A DNA stretch of 64,000 nucleotides from Micavibrio sp. UBA5572 (GTDB lineage: Bacteria; Pseudomonadota; Alphaproteobacteria; Micavibrionales; Micavibrionaceae). Position 1 is the first letter of the stretch. Every line of letters starts with the position of its first letter. Positions 51,355 through 59,855 of this stretch are shown piece by piece. The stretch spans positions 19,997-83,996 of the forward strand of contig DIMG01000028.1 in NCBI GenBank assembly GCA_002425415.1, written 5' to 3'. The position numbers and the translations under genes were made by a program. Under the pieces are notes generated by a model that was given only the letters and a program-made list of their open reading frames with translations, ran no database searches and was not told the DNA's origin.

Positions 51355-54300
51355 TTAGCGTATTGCCTTTGCAACCCGATCACGCGCATCAATTGCCAAA
51401 TCCATGGCTTCTGCACGCCCTTCATGGGCGACTGTCGATATGATGCCTTTTCCGTATGTGAACAATACTGATGCCGAGCTTGAGCTTCCTTGACCGACGC
51501 AGGCAATTTCATAAGACGAGCTTTGTTCTACTCCAGATGCTTTGGCTTGTGACGGAACAGCGGCGAAATCACCATTGCACCGCGATTTTGCCCGAGCCAA
51601 ATACTGGCTTATGACTGTATCAAAGGATGACGCTCCCGCTGCTTTACGCATTTCTACACTTCCATAAAGGCTTTGGGTTTTCCAACTATAGGCTTTATAT
51701 GATGAAGGATCTCCCCCTGCCACCTCAGACAGACCTCCTTTTACAGGAATGCCCGCAGTTTCCAAAAATGACGCATATTGCACGGAAGTCGGGAAAAGGC
51801 TCGAGGTATTTGTATTTACTGTCTCTGGTCTTGTCTCCGGCTGCGCCATGGATGCTGATTCTGTTCCATAGGACGGCTGAACATAGGCGACTTGCTGCGC
51901 TGTTATTTTAGTCTGCTCTTGTTGCAACGCCCTAATTTGGGCTTCCAATTGGTTTACTTTGGCCTGACTTTGCTGAAGCATTGTTTGAGCTGTCGACGCA
52001 GATGCTTGCTCTGCACCACTTTTGGCTTGATATTGAGCGAGTTGGCTTTGTAATTGAATAAGCTTTGCCTCAGTCTCACCCAGTTTTGTGCTTTTTTGTA
52101 CCAAGTCTTCTTTCAATGTCGCCAGTAATGCTTCGCTTGATTTTTCATTGGTCTGAGCCTGTTGTATTTGCTGGGACATTTTTTGAGCCTCGCTCAAGCG
52201 ACTTTCCAAAGAGGCCAGTTTGTTTTCTTTCTCTGACATTTGAGCCGTTAACGTTGCTATACTTGCATCCTTCTTAACCAGCTCGGTTTGAAGTTGTTGG
52301 GTTTTCAGTTTTAGATCCTCTACTCCTGCTGATACTTGCTCCATAGAGGCCAGCTTGCTTCCACGCTCTGTCAATTGTGCGTTTAAATTCGCAATATTTT
52401 CATCTTTCTTAGCCAGTTCAGTTTCAAGCTGTTGTGTTTTCAGTTTCAGATCGCTGACTCCTGCTGACACTTGCTCCAAAGACGCCAGTTTGTTTTCTTT
52501 CTCCGACATTTGAGCCGTTAACGTTGCTATACTTGCATCCTTCTTAACCAGCTCGGTTTGAAGTTGTTGCATCTTCACACTTAACTCAGTTGCATCTGAT
52601 GAAGCTTGATTCAAAGAGGCTATCTGGGTTTCCAAAGATGTAACCCGCGCCTGTCCTTCGGCCATTTTCCGTTCGTAGTCTTCGACTTTGGCTTGGCTGC
52701 TTTTCAGATCCTCCTGCAGGGCTACAATTTTTTTACTCAATTCACCAGACTTGTTTTGTTGCTCTGCTTTTATTTCTTCTATAGCTTTTTCAGCTCTAGC
52801 GCGCTCATCAACCGTTTTGTTCAGTGACGTTTCCGCATTTGCCAAATTTGACTTCAGCAGAGCTATTTCCTGATCTTTTTCAGGGGAGGCTGCTTGTTGT
52901 AAGGTAGTCAATTGTGCTTGCATGTCTTTAAGCTTCCCGTCTCTTTCAGAGAGCTGGTCTTCCAAGACATTCAATTTTGCAATTTGGGCACTATCGGCAA
53001 TTTTAGGGTCAAAGAGCATCATTTCGATCTCTTTCTTTTCTGCAACGCATTTTAGACGCTCGTCATCCAGCATTGCACCAAGCCTGCGGATTTCACGCTG
53101 ACTTTCCTGATAACGCCGCGTTGCTTGTTCTAAATCCCAACTGCCTCCCGCACTTTTGATCTGACCGGATTCATTTTCTTTTTGAAGCTTATCAAAATTT
53201 GCTTGAAGAGATGATTTTTCACCCTGAAGGGTTTCCATCTGAACTTTTAGTGTTCTGATTTCCTTTCTAAGAGCGTTGTCGTCTTCAGCAACTGCCAATT
53301 CCTGCTGTTGTGATTTGACTTGTTCTAAGCTTGTCTTTAGCGCCGTATTTTCTGCTTGAAGCGCGGTAATGCGGGCGGCCATTTCTTGTTGACCGTTTTG
53401 TGCGTTGGCCGTATCGGTTGTGGTTGCAATTTCAACCTGATTTCTTAATGTCGCGTTTTCAGCTTTTAATGCTTCGACTTGTTGGGTCATACGCTGTGCG
53501 GTCTGGCTGTCTTTTATTGTGCTTTCTTTTTCCAGATCGGCCAAACGTTCTTTTATCTGTTTGTTTTCCGATTCAGTTTCCTTCAGCTTTGCATTCATTT
53601 CACTGGCCGCTGCGCTTTGCGCTTGTGCCAGTTGCTTTTCAAATTCCTGACGGGATTCAGAGAGCGATTTTTTCAGTTGCGTGTTTTCTGCTATGAGACT
53701 TTGAATTTTAGCTTCATTTTCTTTGTTGAAAGACTCGTTTGAAGATGGCGCTGCGATGATTTGTGATTCAACTTTTGTGACCGGAACGGATGTTTCGGTT
53801 GATGAAATTGGCTCTGATCCCATTGATGGTTTTGGACGGGCAGCCAAAAGGCCTTCTACACTTGGTTCTTTGGACGATTTCGTGTCACCGGAAGCTTCAG
53901 AAGATCCGCTAGAAGGTGTGATTTCATTTGCTTTAGAGTTCAATCCTGAAAGACATGTGACCAGTTCAGTCCGCCCGTCTTTGAATTTTTCCATTTTATA
54001 ATCGAAACTGTTGCCTGCAAATTCTATTCCCAGTTTTTGAGATAATTCGAGCGCCTTGAAAAATTTTTCATCGCGACCAAGGGCGATTACAGCCACTTGA
54101 GAAGATTGCGGAACGACTTTGAACGTTTGCTTATTTCCCGATCCGGCTTGGAGAATAATTGTTTCTTCTCCTGTCCCGTTAAAAACAGGGGTTTGGAAAT
54201 CCAGAGCCAAAGAATATTCCCCGTTAGTGCTTCTTGCAAAGCTGATAATCGAGCTGTTGTCGTATTTTTGTGCCATCGTGCAGTAATTTCCCTGCGCGAT

Positions 54301-54438
54301 ACTGGCAACCCGACTAACAGCCCATGAGGATTTTGCCGAAACAGCAGTGGAAGCCCAACCGGAATTTATTGGCATTACGAGTGCCGAACATCCTAGTAAC
54401 CCTGCTATAATGGCGGCTGAAAGATTGCTCTTGTTCAT
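51355..54438 (-). CDS. Exported long coiled-coil protein with internal repeats
   Basis: The 1027-residue product has a signal peptide (MNKSNLSAAIIAGLLGCSAL onward), a globular N-terminal domain, a very long coiled coil and a small globular C-terminal domain with two cysteines. Residues about 620-745 contain three copies of a 45-residue unit (KKDASIATLTAQMSEKENKL and variants). GAGGAG precedes the ATG. The neighbour at 54506-55558 is also exported and has TcpQ-like domains. Together they suggest a periplasmic or surface complex, but no family name is known to me. Confidence 0.75.
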   Translation of the reverse strand: MNKSNLSAAIIAGLLGCSALVMPINSGWASTAVSAKSSWAVSRVASIAQGNYCTMAQKYDNSSIISFARSTNGEYSLALDFQTPVFNGTGEETIILQAGSGNKQTFKVVPQSSQVAVIALGRDEKFFKALELSQKLGIEFAGNSFDYKMEKFKDGRTELVTCLSGLNSKANEITPSSGSSEASGDTKSSKEPSVEGLLAARPKPSMGSEPISSTETSVPVTKVESQIIAAPSSNESFNKENEAKIQSLIAENTQLKKSLSESRQEFEKQLAQAQSAAASEMNAKLKETESENKQIKERLADLEKESTIKDSQTAQRMTQQVEALKAENATLRNQVEIATTTDTANAQNGQQEMAARITALQAENTALKTSLEQVKSQQQELAVAEDDNALRKEIRTLKVQMETLQGEKSSLQANFDKLQKENESGQIKSAGGSWDLEQATRRYQESQREIRRLGAMLDDERLKCVAEKKEIEMMLFDPKIADSAQIAKLNVLEDQLSERDGKLKDMQAQLTTLQQAASPEKDQEIALLKSNLANAETSLNKTVDERARAEKAIEEIKAEQQNKSGELSKKIVALQEDLKSSQAKVEDYERKMAEGQARVTSLETQIASLNQASSDATELSVKMQQLQTELVKKDASIATLTAQMSEKENKLASLEQVSAGVSDLKLKTQQLETELAKKDENIANLNAQLTERGSKLASMEQVSAGVEDLKLKTQQLQTELVKKDASIATLTAQMSEKENKLASLESRLSEAQKMSQQIQQAQTNEKSSEALLATLKEDLVQKSTKLGETEAKLIQLQSQLAQYQAKSGAEQASASTAQTMLQQSQAKVNQLEAQIRALQQEQTKITAQQVAYVQPSYGTESASMAQPETRPETVNTNTSSLFPTSVQYASFLETAGIPVKGGLSEVAGGDPSSYKAYSWKTQSLYGSVEMRKAAGASSFDTVISQYLARAKSRCNGDFAAVPSQAKASGVEQSSSYEIACVGQGSSSSASVLFTYGKGIISTVAHEGRAEAMDLAIDARDRVAKAIR
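52206..52569. repeat. 135-nt tandem repeat in the coiled-coil gene
   Basis: Three 135-nt units start near 52206, 52341 and 52476. The first and third are almost identical over about 94 bases (two differences), while the middle one has diverged. This pattern fits a recent duplication or gene conversion between non-adjacent units. Confidence 0.85.
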
Positions 54439-54505
54439 TTTGGACTCCTCGAAATATTCTTTATGGGTATTGGCTATTTATAGTTTTTGTATCGTCTCAA
54501 TAACA

Positions 54506-55558
54506 TTAGCTGGGAGAGACATCTGTCCGAATGACCAGAACCTTATGTCCGGACGGATCTTTATACATTTCTCCAACGGGTCTCACTGTTTCCGAGCTGT
54601 ATTGATTTAATGCACGGTACACAGCATCTTCAAATGTTCCTACCTGTGAAACGGATTCTTTTAAGGCGTAGTTTTTTTCAGATTGCCAGATTACGCTCAC
54701 ATTTGCATCCTCTCCCCAAACCTGCAGGACTTCAGCCAAAGGGGCTCCCGAAAGACCAAACCATCTTGTTTCAGGAGCCGATGATTTTTCTGCCTGTGGT
54801 TTAAAAATAGAAGACAAAGAATTTGTTACAGATTTTTTAGTTTCCGTTTCCGATGCTGATGACTCTTGGGGAATCGGAAGATTGGTTGTGACAGTTGATG
54901 CAGGATTCATCATGACAGGTGCCATGCCTTCCGAACGGAATTGGGAATGAAGTTCTGACACTCCGGTTTGTTTCAACAAAAGGCCTACTGCATCCTGAAA
55001 TTTTCCGATATGCGAAAAATCAGAAAGCAACGTAGGAGAATCCGGCGATGCCCACATCAAATCAACCGATTCACGTTCAGACCAACGACGTAAAACATCC
55101 CGTATGTTTTCGCCTTTGCGGGCACGCCAACTTGCTACGATTTGTGGTTTTTTATTATTGGTTGGAGACATTGAAATTGCTTGTTGCAAATTTTGTGAGG
55201 CAGATACAATTTCCGGCGTGAGAGGCTGGGGCATGTCTATGCCCGAAGCTGGGGAAACATCAGAAAAATCTTTGTTGTCCTTGATAGAATTACCTTCAGA
55301 TAAATTATATTTCTGGCGGATGGAATCCGGAACATAGTGTTCATTAAAAACTTTGAGTGCAGGAGCTTGATCGTCAATTCCTTTCGCCAGACTATAATCC
55401 TGCTCAACTTTTACTGTGTTTGTTGAAACAATGTTGCCTTTAGCAGATTCGGAAGAGCCTCCAAATGTGGCTTCAAATCCAGCCTGAGCCTGATGCGGTG
55501 TTGACAAAATGACCAATGCCACCAATGCATAGCCAGTTTTTTGAAAGATGTTCATCAT
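54506..55558 (-). CDS. Exported protein with two TcpQ-like domains
   Basis: The product has about 350 residues. A signal peptide (IFQKTGYALVALVILSTPHQ, then AQA) leads to a low-complexity linker and two domains of the toxin-coregulated-pilus Q type. Both share an arginine/tryptophan start (VASWRARKGENIRDVLRRWS; ETRWFGLSGAPLAEVLQVWG) and end FQDAVGLLLKQ or FEDAVYRALNQ. TcpQ/PilL-like domains usually bind secretin or pilus parts in the periplasm. Three consecutive ATGs occur; GGAAGG favours the second or third. It lies upstream of the coiled-coil gene, both minus strand. Confidence 0.7.
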   Translation of the reverse strand: MMNIFQKTGYALVALVILSTPHQAQAGFEATFGGSSESAKGNIVSTNTVKVEQDYSLAKGIDDQAPALKVFNEHYVPDSIRQKYNLSEGNSIKDNKDFSDVSPASGIDMPQPLTPEIVSASQNLQQAISMSPTNNKKPQIVASWRARKGENIRDVLRRWSERESVDLMWASPDSPTLLSDFSHIGKFQDAVGLLLKQTGVSELHSQFRSEGMAPVMMNPASTVTTNLPIPQESSASETETKKSVTNSLSSIFKPQAEKSSAPETRWFGLSGAPLAEVLQVWGEDANVSVIWQSEKNYALKESVSQVGTFEDAVYRALNQYSSETVRPVGEMYKDPSGHKVLVIRTDVSPS

Positions 55559-55675
55559 CATGACCTTCCGAATATTATGTTTATAAATGAATATGCTTTG
55601 TGTGATTACATAGCGCAGATAAAAAATCACTGCAATCTTATTACAGGCGATATAGCATAATATCCCAATGAATTT

Positions 55676-56816
55676 TCAGGAAATATCGCTTATTCTGTCG
55701 GCTCCACCGAAGGTCGCCTCACCCAATTTTAATGCCAAAGAGGCATGCATAAAGTCATCCAAATCGCCATCCAACACAATTTGGGCGTCTGTCCGCTCAA
55801 CACCCGTCCTTAAATCCTTAATCATTTGATAGGGTTGCAAGACATAAGACCTGATTTGATGCCCCCAACCAATATCCGATTTTGAATCGTACTGGGAGTC
55901 GCTCACGGCTTCCCTTTTCTTCAATTCAAGGTCATAAAGCCTTGCTTTCAACACTTCCATGGCGGCTGCGCGGTTCTGGTGCTGGGATCTTTGCGCCTGA
56001 CAGGACACCACAACACCTGTTGGGTTATGGGTAATTCTGACCGCACTATCCGTTCTGTTGACGTGCTGCCCCCCTGCACCACTGGCGCGGAACGTATCCA
56101 CACGCAGATCTTTTTCCAGAATCTCTATTTCGATATTATCGTCAACAACCGGAGAAACGGCCACCGATGCAAAACTGGTATGACGGCGGGCATTCGAGTC
56201 AAACGGTGAAATCCGTACCAAGCGATGAACCCCGCTTTCGTGTTTCAGCCAGCCATAGGCTCTTGCCCCTTCAATTTTTATCATGGTCGATTTAATGCCC
56301 GCGCCGTCGCCTTCGGTTTCATCCAGATAAGAGACCTTATAGCCATGGCTTTCTGCCCAACGTACATACATTCGCAGCAGCATTCCCGCCCAATCACAGG
56401 CTTCTGTCCCTCCGGCTCCGGCATTGACCTCCAGATAGGCATCATTTTCATCTGCTTCACCGGATAAAAGGCTCTGTAACTGGAGTTTTTTTGCTTCTTT
56501 AGCCAAATTTTCGATTTGATCGTAAGCCTCTACGATCAAAGAGTTGTCCCCCTCTTCTTCCGCCAGTTCGATCATTTCCAGATTATCATTAAGGATTGTT
56601 TCAACGCTACGAACCTCCTCGATTTTTTGTTCGAGGCGATTCTTTTCTTTCATCAAAGCTTGGGCTTTTTCAGGATTTTCCCATAAATCATGGGAAGCCG
56701 ATAATGCATTGAGTTCATCCAGACGAGACAGTGCTACATCCCAGTCAAAGATGCCTCCGTAACAATTGGAGAGCATAGCGAATATCATCAACCAATGCTT
56801 GAACATCTGCGCGCAT
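55676..56816 (-). CDS. prfB: Peptide chain release factor 2 with programmed +1 frameshift
   Basis: RF2 releases peptides at UAA and UGA. The GGQ motif is in [18 protein letters not shown] and the stop-codon-reading SPF in [15 protein letters not shown]. The true start is the ATG at 56816: codons 1-23 ([20 protein letters not shown], then RHL) end at CTT followed by an in-frame TGA at 56747-56745. A +1 shift at CTTTGAC continues as [12 protein letters not shown] for 356 more residues, giving 379. GGAGG sits 3 nt before CTT, exactly as in the classic site. A continuous frame from 56806 exists but its first 20 residues do not match the family. PfpI-like gene lies 26 nt upstream. Confidence 0.93.
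56744..56756 (-). promoter_or_regulatory. RF2 recoding site (SD-like GGAGG + CTTTGAC)
   Basis: On the minus strand the sequence CGGAGGCATCTTTGAC contains an internal Shine-Dalgarno-like GGAGG, three bases of spacing, the slippery CTT and the TGA followed by C. Low RF2 levels favour the shift, so RF2 controls its own synthesis. Confidence 0.92.
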
Positions 56817-56842
56817 CGCGTTGTTTTCCTTATCCTGTCGGG

Positions 56843-57424
56843 TTAGGCTGCCGCTTGTTGGTCTTCATCATCCCCATGATATTGAGCATGGGCAAAAGTG
56901 ATAAAGCCTTCTGTCAGTTCCATTTTGTTTTCTTCAGTAAAATTGCCACTGAACAGGTTGTGATGCATCACAGGGGAATCTTCAGACCAGACGGCTCCAC
57001 CGAATGTGGCTGCTTCTTTGACATTTTCAGGACCAGAGACCGTGATGCCTTGCAACAATTCCAGATCAGCCATCAGTTTAACAGCATCAGAAACGGCCAT
57101 AACAGGTTTATAAGCAGCCATAAAGCCACCAATAAAGCGTTTGCTATGGGCGGTCGTTTTCAATTTTTCGTGGCTGCGTTCGCCGCCAGCAATTACCAAA
57201 ATATCGTAATCCGCAGCCAAAGCGTTGGAGAGCGGTTTGTCAACAGGGTGATTCAATCCCCAGTTACTGCCACGCCAACCATTCACCAGTGAGTTTTCTA
57301 CACTTACTATATGTGGAGTCCCGCCTGCTTCCAAAATCGCTCTTTGAAATGTTGTCATTTCGATTTCGTTAAATCCGTTTGCGACTAAAATTGCCGCGCT
57401 CATACCTGCAAGCGGTTTATGCAT
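56843..57424 (-). CDS. PfpI/DJ-1-type protein lacking the catalytic cysteine
   Basis: The 193-residue product has the class I glutamine-amidotransferase-like fold of PfpI/DJ-1 proteins: AAILVANGFNEIEMTTFQRA, YDILVIAGGERS, and VKLMADLELLQGITVSG. At the nucleophile elbow, where active members have a cysteine (consensus AICHG), it reads VMAVSDAV, and the whole protein has no cysteine. It is thus unlikely to be a normal protease, deglycase or stress thiol. The ATG at 57424 has AAGGAG 9 nt upstream. It lies just upstream of prfB. Confidence 0.82.
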   Translation of the reverse strand: MHKPLAGMSAAILVANGFNEIEMTTFQRAILEAGGTPHIVSVENSLVNGWRGSNWGLNHPVDKPLSNALAADYDILVIAGGERSHEKLKTTAHSKRFIGGFMAAYKPVMAVSDAVKLMADLELLQGITVSGPENVKEAATFGGAVWSEDSPVMHHNLFSGNFTEENKMELTEGFITFAHAQYHGDDEDQQAAA

Positions 57425-57880
57425 TCGTTCACACTCCTTTGAATGTTTATGGTTTGTTACGTTCGTTTTTATTTCGTTTTTATTTTCGTTCGTCCCCTGA
57501 CTTAACGCTACCAGACAAGAAGCCGCATGGGCAATTTTAAATCTTATCTTCCGGAGTAGGTTGCGGGCGAATCGCTTATGACAATGCCCCCAAAGGTGGA
57601 GCGAACAATGTTCCATTTCCCTTCAAAAGTCAAGAAAAGTTTTCAGTTTTGCCTTTAGGCTCTTTCCAAACATTCCCCAATATTCCTTCTTCCAAATTTT
57701 GAAAGGTTATAAAAAAATCGTATTTCAGTCGATATGGATAATATTATCTGCCTAAAACCTCAAATTAAGGAAAAAGCACCTTTACAAGTCTATTCCTTCC
57801 CCGTAAAACCGACAGGCAATCAAAGAGAATCTACAAATTCTCAAGATGTCTTTCTACAATAATTGGTTAAGGAGCAGTCA
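57425..57880. other. Longest gene-free stretch, divergent promoter region with a dyad
   Basis: This 456-bp gap separates the PfpI-like gene from the OmpA lipoprotein and should hold two divergent promoters. Close to the PfpI gene are repeats of AACGAA spaced by A/T-rich words (57446-57494). From 57488 to 57606 a 119-nt segment has ends that can pair (GTTCGTCCCC with GGAGCGAAC, one mismatch). It is GC-richer than its surroundings and could be an unassigned RNA or remnant. The rest is AT-rich without a clear gene. Confidence 0.5.
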
Positions 57881-58789
57881 ATGAAAAGCATCCGCGGTAT
57901 CGCCCTACTGACCCTCATCACGGCCACGTCGCTGATCGTGTCGGGTTGTTCGGGTTTTAAAAGTCAATCAGAAGTCGAAGCTTTGAATGAAGCTCAGGCT
58001 GTCGGCAGCCCATTTACTCAGGCCTTGGCCTCAGAATATCGGGATATGGCCAATCGTGAACAAAACGTCATGTTCGATTATCCAGATGCGCTACATTTTG
58101 CGCGCAAAGGTCTGGCAGCAGCATCAGGCGAAATTGTTCTTCCTGAACCTGTTTCCGACTGGAATTTGAAACCAGAGCATATTGAGGAGCTTTCTGGCGC
58201 ACGCGCCAAATTGATGTCGGCTCTGGATCGTGGCGCACGGGAAGCTAACCCTTCAGTTGCTGCTGTTGCTCAAGCCCGTTTTGATTGCTGGATCGAACAG
58301 CAGGAAGAAAACTGGCAAAAAGAAGATATTTCAGGGTGCAAAAGTCAATTTTTGGAAGCTTTGAATACTCTTGGTGGCGATCTAGCACCTCCACCGGAAG
58401 ATGTTATGCCTCCTGTGACGGCTATTGCACCTCCATTGGCGCCAATGGCTGCTGAAGATGCGAAATATCTGGTCTTCTTTGATTTTGACTCATCTAAAGT
58501 CGACAACGGTGGATCAAGTGTTCTGGATTCAGTTGCTGCCGAGATCAAAAAACAAAACATCTCTGCCGTGGCTGTAACTGGTTACACCGATACATCCGGT
58601 TCGAAGAAGTATAACAAACGTCTGTCTGCCAAACGTGCCAATTCGGTTCGTGATGGCTTGATCTCTCGTGGTGTTCCTGCTTCGATGCTCAAAGTCGATA
58701 GCATGGGCGAAGAGAACCTTATGGTTCCGACTGCCGATGAAGTTCGTGAACCGGCTAACCGTCGTACCGAAATTACCTTTGAGAAATAA
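57881..58789 (+). CDS. OmpA-domain (Pal-like) lipoprotein
   Basis: The 302-residue product begins with a lipoprotein signal (MKSIRGIALLTLITATSLIV then SGC). A middle helical domain with two cysteines is followed by a proline-rich linker and a C-terminal OmpA-type peptidoglycan-binding domain (YLVFFDFDSSKVDNGG, GYTDTSGSKKYNKRLSAKRA, EPANRRTEITFEK). It probably tethers the outer membrane to the cell wall. The start has AAGGAG upstream at 57881. It ends at a shared terminator. Confidence 0.9.
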   Translation: MKSIRGIALLTLITATSLIVSGCSGFKSQSEVEALNEAQAVGSPFTQALASEYRDMANREQNVMFDYPDALHFARKGLAAASGEIVLPEPVSDWNLKPEHIEELSGARAKLMSALDRGAREANPSVAAVAQARFDCWIEQQEENWQKEDISGCKSQFLEALNTLGGDLAPPPEDVMPPVTAIAPPLAPMAAEDAKYLVFFDFDSSKVDNGGSSVLDSVAAEIKKQNISAVAVTGYTDTSGSKKYNKRLSAKRANSVRDGLISRGVPASMLKVDSMGEENLMVPTADEVREPANRRTEITFEK

Positions 58790-58804
58790 GGTTATATGAA
58801 TCAG

Positions 58805-58833
58805 AAAAAGCCGACCAATTGGTCGGCTTTTTT
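58805..58833. terminator. Bidirectional intrinsic terminator, OmpA lipoprotein / hslO
   Basis: AAAAAGCCGACC pairs with GGTCGGCTTTTTT around AATT. The A-run and T-run on either side make it work in both directions for the two convergent genes. Confidence 0.9.
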
Positions 58834-58873
58834 ATTGCGTGAAGTTTAGAAATAAAGAAAAACGTCAGAACAT

Positions 58874-59833
58874 CTAAACTTCGTCGGGATTAAAACAGAA
58901 ATCCTTATTGCAAAACTCGCAAGTCATAACAATTTTATTATCCTGTATTGCATGTTGTTTGTCATCTTCTGACAGTAACCCCAGAATTGACTGTAGTTTT
59001 TCAGGGGTACATCTGCATCCTTTTTGAATTTTATGGGGATCATAAACACGAATTCCTTCTTCATGAAACAGTCGGAACAAGAGCGTTTCATCGTGAAGCC
59101 TTGCGTCCAGAAGCTCTTCATTCGTACATGTTTCCAAAAGAATTCTGGCACGATCCCAATGATCTTCAACCGGCTTATGATCTTGAGGGATCAAGTCGCT
59201 TACGGGGATGTGTTGCAGCATAATGGCTCCTGCTCGCCACGAACCGTCATCTCCTTTTGCAACAGCCATTTTAATGGCCGTCCCGATTTGTTCGGATTGT
59301 GCAAAATAATGATGGATGGAATCCGTCAGACCTTGTCCACATAATTCAACAATTCCCTGATACCGTTCCGAATATTCGCCTTGGTCAACGGTAAATGCCA
59401 GATAACCATTTGAAACAAGTCTGCGTATTTCGGGAGAAGGATCTTCTTCTAAAATCTTTTCGAGCATGGCACGGTCATATCCTGCCGTAGCACGGACATC
59501 CCCCGATGAGGTTACATCGGCAACCAGCCTTAAAACCGGCCCTTCCCCTTGGGCTTGGAGGATAAATACGCCTTCATATTTGAGCATTGATGACAGTAGG
59601 ATTGCCAATGTGGCCGTTTCAGCCACCATGGAGGACACTTTATCGGGATAAGAATGCGGAATAATCATATCATCGAGGACTTTTCCCAAGCGAACAATTC
59701 GTCCCCGCAGACTGGCACGTTCCAGATCAAATGTCAGAACATGGCTGTCATCAGGGAGTGGAAAGCTTACTATTTCAGCGCCATCTGCAGAAGGGTTTTC
59801 ATTCCCTTGTTTGTCATCCGGTGTGTCAGTCAT
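58874..59833 (-). CDS. hslO: Hsp33 redox-regulated holdase
   Basis: Hsp33 is a chaperone switched on by oxidation through release of zinc. The four zinc cysteines are near the C-terminus (KGCRCTPEKL and VMTCEFCNKDF). The 319-residue length is typical, and the N-terminal part carries the family motif LRGRIVRLGKVLDDMI with the following beta domain. An additional cysteine follows in DFCFNPDEV. It precedes an ABC-2 permease gene on the same strand by 22 nt in the reverse order, so the permease is upstream. Confidence 0.93.
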   Translation of the reverse strand: MTDTPDDKQGNENPSADGAEIVSFPLPDDSHVLTFDLERASLRGRIVRLGKVLDDMIIPHSYPDKVSSMVAETATLAILLSSMLKYEGVFILQAQGEGPVLRLVADVTSSGDVRATAGYDRAMLEKILEEDPSPEIRRLVSNGYLAFTVDQGEYSERYQGIVELCGQGLTDSIHHYFAQSEQIGTAIKMAVAKGDDGSWRAGAIMLQHIPVSDLIPQDHKPVEDHWDRARILLETCTNEELLDARLHDETLLFRLFHEEGIRVYDPHKIQKGCRCTPEKLQSILGLLSEDDKQHAIQDNKIVMTCEFCNKDFCFNPDEV

Positions 59834-59855
59834 ACGTAAAAAATACCTTTATTCA

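Noticed and set aside
55676..56806. Continuous 376-residue frame for prfB
   Set aside because: Its first 20 residues do not match RF2, whereas the frame from 56816 with a +1 shift at CTTTGAC does.
57488..57606. tmRNA or 6S RNA
   Set aside because: There is no T-arm, tag reading frame or convincing 6S core, only a closing stem; left unassigned.
56843..57616. Longer 257-residue version of the PfpI-like protein
   Set aside because: The extra 64 residues are unlike the family and a strong AAGGAG site precedes the ATG at 57424.
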